Assembly (NCBI GenBank): GCA_023374045.1
Contig: CM041776.1
Location: 478,381,375-478,445,374 of the forward strand
Origin: Limonium bicolor
Taxonomy: Eukaryota; Streptophyta; Magnoliopsida; Caryophyllales; Plumbaginaceae
Length of the DNA: 64,000 bases
Direction: 5' to 3'
Shown: in pieces, positions 56,107-64,000 of the stretch
How the letters are laid out: every line of letters starts with the position of its first letter
Numbering within the stretch: the stretch's first letter is position 1
The notes under the pieces: model-generated
Databases searched by the model: none
What the model saw: the letters and a program-made list of their open reading frames with translations, nothing else
What the model was told of the DNA's origin: nothing
Made by a program: the position numbers and the translations under genes

Positions 56107-59100
56107 TGAAATACCCCAAACTTAAATATAGTGATTAAGATTATTCTAATCCTTATTTAAGAGCCTAATAATGCTTAAGTAATATTGGTAAGGAAAAATA
56201 AATCCAGAAGAAATAAGGAAACACTTAAAAAGTAAAAAATGCTACATAAGCGTTAAATAACCGTAGAAAGTACGAGACCTCGGTTAGCGTATTATATGGA
56301 TTCTAAAGGCTTAATAACCAAAATAATATATGGGAACAATTCCCAAAGAGAACGGATCCAACTAATGAATTGAAACGCTAATAGAGCTTTAGAGCACGTT
56401 TTTTGAGAAAACCTAAAAACGTGACTTGAAGTGGTCAAACAGACCCGTAAAAATTATAAATCATTAAATAACAATTATTAAGCATTTATGGAAGCTTAAT
56501 AGTCAATGAAAATAATTAAACGATAAAATTTCGGAAAACGGGCCCGGTTAGTAAATAGTGCTAAACCGGGTAAAATAACGAGTGTTTTCTGTAAAAGACG
56601 AAAAATGCTCCAACTAGTAATACTGTAAGGGGCCCGGTTTTTATCAGTCAAATAACTCCCTCACACACACATGTAACTAGCTAATTAAATAGAGGAGCCA
56701 AAAAGTAAAAAGTGGAAAAAGGGATAAAGTAACTTACCTCTCTCTCTCCTCCCATTTCCCTTCTCCTTCCTTTTTCCCTTCTCCACCGATTTCTCCCTCC
56801 TCTCTCTTCTGGTTTGGGGCGATTTCTTGAAGCTCCTCGAGCTCCCATGGCTTCTCCACCTTTCCAAGCATGCTCCATCTCCATGTGAGCCCCAAATACA
56901 AAAATAAATATATATCCTTGCTTCCCTCATCATCATCTACACTTCTCTCTTTTCAAAATCCAAAAATGAGGAAGTTCATCTCCATGGGTTTTCCCCATTC
57001 AAAGAGAAAATAGCATCAATGGGTAGCTTGGAGTCTCCTCTCTCCATTAAGGTAAAAATCTCCACGAAAACCTTAAGTTTTCTTCATCTTCCCTTGGTAA
57101 CCGATTTTGCCCATTGTAATGCCTTGTTTTCTCTCTCTCATTTGAGCATAATATTAACCTTGCAATGATGGTGGATTCACCTTCTTGAACCAAGGGCTAA
57201 AACCCCTCCTAAAACACTCCAAAGGTAAACCCTAGAAATCTTGTTTTAAACACTTCAATGAATTAGTGTTAATTTAAGGGTTAGAATATTAATTTCAATT
57301 TTTTTGCGTTCATTAGGTGATGGGAATGGAGTTTGGCAACTCCGTTCCCCACATAACCGATTTTGAGGCAAGAAAGGAAGAATGAGGAAAAATGAGAAAG
57401 AAAGAAGGAAATATAAGCTCAAGGTAAGAGCTCCTACCTAATGTTAAATTCTATTGCATTAGAGTAATGGGAATGGGTAAACTACTTAAAGACCCCAAAA
57501 CCTTGTATTAGTATTGGGGATTATGAAGTTTCAGTATTTAAGAGCAAAGTATTTGAATTGTAGGCTAAGGAGCCAAATGTAATGTGTATGTATATTGGAA
57601 TTGTGATTGAGAAGGTATTGATGAATTTATGTTTGCTTGAGTGCTGGAAGGACCCTTGCAAGGGTGTGGCTAGATTAGGAATGAAATTAGTAAGAATGTG
57701 TATGTGTGGCTAAGTAAGAAAAGTAGATGAACTATGACAAAATTTTGGTAGGAATATGTACATGTATGGATGACTTGGTGAATGGGAGAACCAAGGTGTG
57801 TATTGGGGATAGTAGAGATGTTCAATGACCATGGAATGGTGGTAGTGGTATGTGGATAAAAGAGCATAAAATCTGTAGCAAGAAGTATTGGATTTCATTG
57901 GAGGAATTAGGAAGAATTAGAGTACAAGACTTAGTAAAATGAGTGTTGGACTTGGGTATAGATATTGTATTGGCTTGGAAATGTATTTGGGATGCTAGGA
58001 GTGGCATTGGAAGAGGAAGTATTGGATGGTGGAAGTTGGTTTAAAAATCTGTAACAAAGAGAAACAAAAACTGTTTCATGTGTGGGAAAAGAAATGAGGA
58101 AATTGTGTAAGTTGATTGATGGATTTAGTAATGGAGTTGGTAGTTGAATTAGGGTATTTTAGGAAGCCTAAATGGTGCTAAAACATGTGGGATTACATGT
58201 AGGAAGATTGGGGAAGAAATGGGTAAGAAAGGAAATGAAAAACAAGGTCAGTAGCAACATTCTTCTACCGACCGACCCAGAGGATGGATCGGTCGGTGGG
58301 TCGGTCGGGGCTTAGATAACGAAAAATAAACAATCTGGAACGGACCGACCCAGGAGGCGTGAGTCGGTCATGGGTCGGTCGGGTAAAAATTCATGAAGGT
58401 CGAAGCTTCTGACTTCGACCGACCCAGAGGTTGGGTCGGTCAGTGGGTCGCTCGGAGCTTAGACGACGGAACTTAAACCTTCTGTAATGGACCGACCCAG
58501 AAGTGTATGGGTCGGTCGGAACAGTCCTGGGTCGGTCAGGACAATTTCAGAGGACAGAAAACTTACTGGAAAGGACCGACCCAAGGGATTGGGTCGGTCG
58601 GTGGGTCGGTCGGCCCAAACTTACAAAAAAAAACAATGATAATGTAGTAATCATATGTATGTATATATGTATAGATATGTACATAAATATGGGACTTAAG
58701 TAATACACCATTAATGTAACACTAATGGTAAGGAAGTAAGTATATGAGTAGGAAAACAAGTATGAGGATTGATCAAGGAAATTGAGAGTATAAGAACATT
58801 AAGTTAAACCAAAGTAAGGGGATAACGGGGTAAGTACGGCAGTAGTAGCTATGAATGTATTGTAGTGCTTAGAATTAATTGAACCATTTGGCATGTAGTC
58901 ATTGGTTCGAGACTAGGACTCGAGGAACAAGTAAGGACTAAGGAGCAAGGGAACACCCGATAAAGTAAATCAACGGTGAAAGGTATGATTTCTTCATGTC
59001 CTGTATCCTAATCTGGTTACCCCGATCTGTGTGCTTATTTGATCACCTAATAAGATAAATGCATGAATCGGACTATATTGCACTTACTTGTGCTTGTTTA

Positions 59101-60432
59101 CATTGTTCTTTGATATTGTCTTGAACAATAGTTTGTATAATTCATGAAATATATGAATGATGATGAAGTGTATTGTATTTCGTAGTGTACTTGTATATTG
59201 TATTGTATTTTGTATGGATGTGTATATGAACAATGTATTGTGTATGTGGCTTGAATGAATGACTTCTACTAATTCCTAACTACCTAACTCCTAACATAAG
59301 TAATGGATAAATTGGAATGAGTAGAAGTCCGATATAGTTTCGGCCACGCGTGAGGATGAGGAGACACAAGAGGTTGGATCCGATTCCTGGTTCTTAAACT
59401 GGTCCACGGCCCAAACCCCTTAAATAGGTAGCATCCTGGATTGGTGAACCAAGTAAATCCCGGTGGTGGGACAGAGTAGTCCCCGGGCCGGAGGTCCCGA
59501 CGACTTGACTTGAGTAAGTAAGTAAGTAAAGTATGAGTATGTATGCGTAAGTATTGTGTAACGAGTAAAAGAGTAATCTCCACCCGATTAACCTGGGTGG
59601 ACAAATGAAGCTAGCAAGCATGGAGTATTGTGTATGTATTGCGTAAGTACTGTGTATGTATTGAATGTGTATCGCGTATGTGTATCCCGGAAGAAGGTAA
59701 GTAAGAATTTGGTTGACTTGTATTGTCTTCCTTGCGTGTATTGTACTGTGTGTATGTATGTATGCCTTGTAAAGTATTGTAGTATTATGTACGAAAGCAT
59801 GTATGCATGTATGTATGAATAAAATGAATCGCATGTATTCGACCAAGTGGTCGGCGTACCCTCACTAGTACGCGGGGTATGCGGTTATCATATGCAGCGA
59901 AAGCTGACCCCCTAGGGGGAACGTTTTTAGTGTGCAGGTACCCGAAGTAGACATGGTCACAGTAAGAGACCGGTGGCATGTAGATTGTAGAGAATAATAT
60001 TGAACTTGTAGCCTTGAAGTAGTAGTGTACCAAGGGGGTACACCTTGTGCGTTGTAAGTATGTAGATGCGAGGAATGGGTAGATGTAGACTCTTAAGGAG
60101 TATGGATGGAATTGAAAAAGGTGTTGTATTTGTGTAAGGAACTTAGTAAACTCGGTGTATTATATTGTATTGAACTTATGGAGTATTGTAATGAATGGAA
60201 GTTCTAGTATTGGAATTGGTAATTGGAGTATGTATTGTAAGTGTGTAGTACTCGGATATTCCGGTCCATCAGACCGATGTTGTATGTAGTAGCAATCGTA
60301 GCCTTGTTAATCATGTGGGTGACTAACGGCATTGTATCACCCACCGTTGAGTATGTAAGTATCCGCTGCGTGAGTCTGGATTGTATAAGGAGATTGGACG
60401 GTAATGACAGTATTAGCGGTAGGGGTGTTACA
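56107..60432 (+). repeat. 3' LTR of A
   Basis: 4326 bp, uninterrupted, TGAAATACCCC..GTGTTACA. It provides the empty-site sequences for B, C and D. Hairpin cluster at 58266-58615; CCCCCTAGGGGG palindrome near 59907; GTATTG-rich part at about 59090-60250. Confidence 0.94.
58266..58615. repeat. Hairpin cluster in A 3' LTR
   Basis: Same words as 39836-40187, with a few substitutions within arms (for example GGGTCGCTCGG). Confidence 0.9.
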
Positions 60433-60437
60433 CTAAG

Positions 60438-60974
60438 CAGGTCATCCCTGCTGATCTACTGCAGGACCCTCACGAGAGAGTCATGTTCGCGCTTCTGGTG
60501 GCCAATGTCACGCCACGACACTCTTCTGACCTCAACCAGGCCGACTGCTATTTTATCCAGGCAGTCGTGAACCCCTCTTTTGCTGGAGCTTCTGCACTCA
60601 CATATATACCCCACGTTTTACATCAGCATCTTCGCTACATCATCTAGCACAAGGACCATCACAGGCTGGGATTCCCTGTTATGATCTGCCACTTCCTCAG
60701 GCAGCAGGGAGTGATCTTAGCTGAGGAGGGTCGTTCCACTTCTAGGACACCCATTGAAATGGGCACCATGAAGAGGATGAGATTTGACTATGATGGGACG
60801 ACGTGGATTAAGCAGGCGGGTCCGCGTACTCAGAAGCGGCAGAGAGATGTTGGAGAGGGACCGTCAGAGCCAGTCCCTACTTCCACTGCAGCAGAGGAGC
60901 AGCAGTATGCGGCGTTCCCAACACCTAGGAGCGGGTATGTGACCTGGGATGAGTTTGAGCGCAGACAACAGTAG
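60438..60974 (+). pseudogene. E2 transposon-domain ORF, 3' half
   Basis: This is the continuation of 27568-28059 after removal of element A and one target copy. Motifs VMFALLVANVTPRHS, LGFPVMICHFLRQQGV and MRFDYDGTTWIKQAG complete the PF20167-like domain. One premature TAG lies at 60645-60647; the frame then runs to TAG at 60972-60974. The tail is Gln/Glu-rich (AAEEQQY, FERRQQ). Confidence 0.8.
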
Positions 60975-62205
60975 ATGGAGCAGTCGTTCCAAGCTGAGAT
61001 CAGCCTCCTTGGGAGTAGGCACGACGATCGCAGGATAATTATGAGACTCTGCTCCATGACTTCCAGCAGTGGCAGGCTTACTACCCATCACCTGAGTGAT
61101 TCTATGATAGTTATTTTCTCTCTTTTGTTTTTCCATTCCTGCTTTGTTATATATTTACTGTATTGCTAACTTTTGACAGTTTTCTGTTTATTTGGTTTGT
61201 TTCAGTTTACGCACTATCTTTATTATATAATAGCATATGTTTCTTTTAAAAGTTTCAAGAAGACATTCCATCTGCAAAGTTGAGCACTTGCATAACGCAA
61301 GTGTGAGGAATGTTTCCCCCGCAAAAATCCTTAAGTGTGAGGAAGAGCTACTTTCTCAAATCCAAGGATATTAGGGAAGTTCTTTGTTTTAATTTTTGCA
61401 CAATTTTTATTATGTTAAGTTCATTTTATTCCTCTTAATTGATTTATCTCTATTGCAATACATGACCGCTATCCTCCATGAGTATGACATATTTTGAAAC
61501 GTCTTCTTACTTGAAAAATTTTTAACCGAACAATTGAGGACATTGTTCCTCTTAAGTGTGAGGAAGTAGAGACCTTTCCCTGAAAATGTGTCAGGTGATC
61601 TAATACATATAGACATTAGATTTACGGGTGAAAATATTTTGTAGAAAAATCAAGCATGGTAAGCAACTTTAAGATTAGTTTTGCTCATAATTGTTAGCTT
61701 TCATGGTTTCATTATAAAAATTATTTTGTGTGCAATCTAATTATAAAGTCTGAACTGGTTTAACTCGGTACCGTTGGAAAGAAATTAAAGTTTGGAATGA
61801 AATAATAAGGCAAGGTACTCCTCTGATCTAATATTTTTGTTTAAACTGAAACAGGCCTCTTCCATTCGGTTATTAAGTCCTTGGGGTGCTTCATCACCCA
61901 TTTACCTAAGATCATTTGATCTGGGATAAAAGACCCAAAACTGCTACAAGAATGGAGAGAAAAGTCTGTAGGGTTTAAAATTTGCAAACAGTGCTATTAA
62001 ACTTTGTTAAAAAAAAGGAAAAAAAGAGCTTAAACTTATTTAAACCATGAGTATGTGGTGTTGAAAGAACTGCGGAATCAGGAAATACTTCACACCCCTT
62101 GTCATTTCTGGGTATTTAAGGAAAGAAATGGTGGAAAGATCCCGAGTTAATCTGTGTTCATTCTTGATGATTTAACTTCTCCAAATTTTTGGTTTAAAGA
62201 GCTTG
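60975..62205 (+). other. E2 3' untranslated region
   Basis: No supported ORF. It holds three AAGTGTGAGGAA-type motifs (61299-61310, 61333-61345, 61553-61566), the last preceded by a GAACAAT/ATTGTTC hairpin (61528-61548) with the GAGGAC core in its loop. The 61808-61970 block is shared with E1. It ends in ..GAGCTTG at the G LTR, inside what should be the last hairpin. Confidence 0.7.
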
Positions 62206-64000
62206 TGTAACACCCCTACTCTAATAGGCTCCTAACCATCTTACTTAACATTGTAATCGCAGCGGTAATCTCAACAATTGAACTACTGGTGTCACCGTTG
62301 TCACTCGCCCATACGAGTAATAACGTGTTTACTGATACATTCTTAAATACGAAACAATTTCCCACAGTGACAACAAGAGATAGATCTAACCTTCCCAAAC
62401 CAATATATAATACATTCACAGTGAGCATTCTAAGTATCCCAATCCTATACACGTTTCTAAGTTCGTATCAAAATGCAACAGTGCATATTAAACAACTGTA
62501 ATTAAACTACCCAGCGCGTCCCTCTCTTTGTCGACACCAGAAGCTGCATACCTACAAAAATGATTGTTTGTGGTATGGAATCAGCCCCTGCTGAGTATGT
62601 TACTACATGACTGACATGCCCCCTCGGACCCTCAGTTAATTGATCGAGAGCATGCAATTCATTTTCATGCAAGTAGTTTAATGTTAAAACTGTAAAACAA
62701 CAATATATATTGCAGTAAACTCAAATAACAAACAAGCCCCCGGCTTCACACATCGCATCGTAATAAACCACTGGAAGCGTTACAACGCTTATATGAGTAC
62801 ATAGTTCACTCCAACAAACACCTGATAGTTCATAATTGAGTACGGCGACTCACTAGACCAAACAATCCACCATAGCCTACACATGAGTACAGCGACTCGA
62901 CTCAACCAGTTCACCACACACAATATGAGCACAATGGCTCGTTCAATCAAATCCACCAACATACCACACATAATTACAAAGCATAACCACTGAGCAACAA
63001 GGCAAAACAACGAGAATTATAAACAAGTATAATTTCCCGTCTTTGGCGTACAAGCCCAGATAATGTTCGCCTAATGTATGAGCTAATATAGTCTTTCGTA
63101 TTTGTTCAGTCATGCCTAAAGACAACGTCTCGTTAGAACGACGTGTCTCTAAGTTACCCTTCTCTTATGGCGGGTCACCCACGGCAATAGCCACTCCAGC
63201 GGTAGAGTCTCCGACCTACGAACAATCTGTAGTTCGTTGGATATTTATCCAGATACTTACGGTTACCACACGGTATCCTAGTATCGTTAATGGATCACAG
63301 TTCACAGCAAGAGCCACATCCTCTTGATAAACTTATCTATACCATCGCATCATTTTACCATTTTTTTTCTAACACAGCAGACTAAGGTCGTAGTCCAATC
63401 CTGAGTATGTCGACTCAGGATCCAGTGCTAGATACGAGAGCGGCGTTAAAGAGGCCAATGCTCCGTATATAAGTCCCAAATATTTTATATATCTTATTAT
63501 CCTAATGCTACAACGTTTTACTTACGTTCCTTATATTACACATATAAGATAGCATCATTACCGCTAGTTCGTTTTATAATATGTTCATGTATACGAACGG
63601 TACTGTTATCGTACAACAGTAATAATAATAAAGCAGCATTAATACGCAACTCAAGCATATTAATTCACACAAGCAGACATTCAATCTTATCACAGATTTT
63701 CACACAATGTCTGAACTGAGGAAATCCTCAGAGACAATCAAGCCACATAAATAACATACCGTTCACCCTGAAAGTATTACGGTGGAGTATGATTCAGCTA
63801 GATCCGATGCTCCTCGTGTCGTCTCTAACAGTCTAACAATACATAACGCTACTGATTAGAATCCCGTATAACAACTTAATTCTACGGTACCCCGTACCGT
63901 CGCTATTACCTCCCGGTTAATCCCCCGTTAGTAACTGTCAACGTTTGTCGGGTTTTCGGCTTAACTCGGGATTGGAAAACCGTTATATTACATACGTAGT
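62206..64000 (-). repeat. LTR G, chromovirus-like, inverted, truncated by window
   Basis: It begins TGTAACACCCCTAC, the complement of a GGGGTGTTACA LTR end as in A and B, and has an ACCGCTGCGATTACA match to the B end. At least 1795 bp. Short GAGTAC..GACTC inverted repeats recur at 62837-62941. The target duplication cannot be tested. Confidence 0.7.

Larger units (their letters stand above)
28060..60432 (+). mobile_element. Element A: Tekay/Del-like non-autonomous retrotransposon with nested insertions
   Basis: Ends are TGAAATACCCC..GTGTTACA with target duplication CTAAG (28055-28059 and 60433-60437). The 5' LTR (4324 bp after removing nested elements B, C and D) and 3' LTR (4326 bp) flank a 5.6-kb internal region with an initiator-Met PBS and a TTAAGGGGGG PPT. 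LTR ends, PBS and PPT context resemble Tekay/Del chromoviruses, but no gag or pol is recognisable, so it looks like a large retrotransposon derivative mobilised in trans. Confidence 0.92.
26166..62205 (+). mobile_element. Athila-like element E2 (interrupted by A and G)
   Basis: The LTR 26166-27551 is followed by an ORF split by element A, then a 3' UTR from 60975 with E1-like boxes. It is cut at 62205 by LTR G. The expected PBS after ..CTGCA (as in C, AAATGGCGCC) is missing: only AAATG remains before ORF-proximal sequence, indicating a deletion of PBS and leader. The 3' LTR is beyond the window or lost. Confidence 0.75.

Overview
This window is gene-poor plant nuclear DNA made almost entirely of nested Ty3/gypsy-type LTR retrotransposons. 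I see no ordinary host gene, tRNA, rRNA or CRISPR array. The evidence for a plant (probably an angiosperm; I cannot name the species) is a Tat-lineage gag-pol with a second, archaeal-type RNase H, Athila-like gag and UTR boxes, and a Tekay/Del-like element with 4.3-kb LTRs and an initiator-Met primer site.

Layout. (1) 1-23199, minus strand: two head-to-tail copies of a Tat-lineage element (F1, F2) sharing a 509-bp LTR (LTR-internal-LTR-internal-LTR). Each has PBS, gag, PRO-RT-RNaseH, aRNH and INT on the minus strand, then a 42-bp minisatellite, then a convergent multi-exon gene on the plus strand. Both copies carry small indels. (2) 23200-27551: 3' part of an Athila-like element (E1) with a gag C-terminus, an acidic ORF, UTR and a 1386-bp LTR. 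(3) 26166-62205: a second Athila-like internal region (E2) attached to the same LTR. Its ORF is split at 28059/60438 by a 32.4-kb insertion with target duplication CTAAG. (4) That insertion is element A (28060-60432), Tekay/Del-like in its ends but without recognisable gag-pol. Its 5' LTR carries three more insertions, each with a target duplication: solo LTR B (28126-32048, ATAAT), Athila-like non-autonomous element C (33059-38745, GATTT/GATTC) and minus-strand non-coding element D (40291-48775, GTAAC). Removing them leaves a 4324-bp 5' LTR against a 4326-bp 3' LTR, which confirms the reconstruction. (5) 62206-64000: an inverted LTR (G) inserted in E2 and running out of the window.

The most interesting signals cut across families. 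(a) Each Tat gag-pol appears to contain two GT-AG introns (about 232 bp between gag and protease, 91 bp inside aRNH). Removing them restores phase, so a spliced RNA would make the polyprotein and an unspliced RNA would be the genome. (b) Six LTR families each carry a cluster of short GC-rich inverted repeats with a family-specific word; in the related C and E LTRs the cluster sits at the same place with a different word. (c) The polypurine tracts of A, C and E follow short perfect hairpins with a four-base loop, usually AGGA, with stem covariation. (d) PPT-like motifs are reiterated inside A, C, D and E. (e) E1 and C share an acidic protein with a repeated YIL-FEEE motif that I do not recognise.
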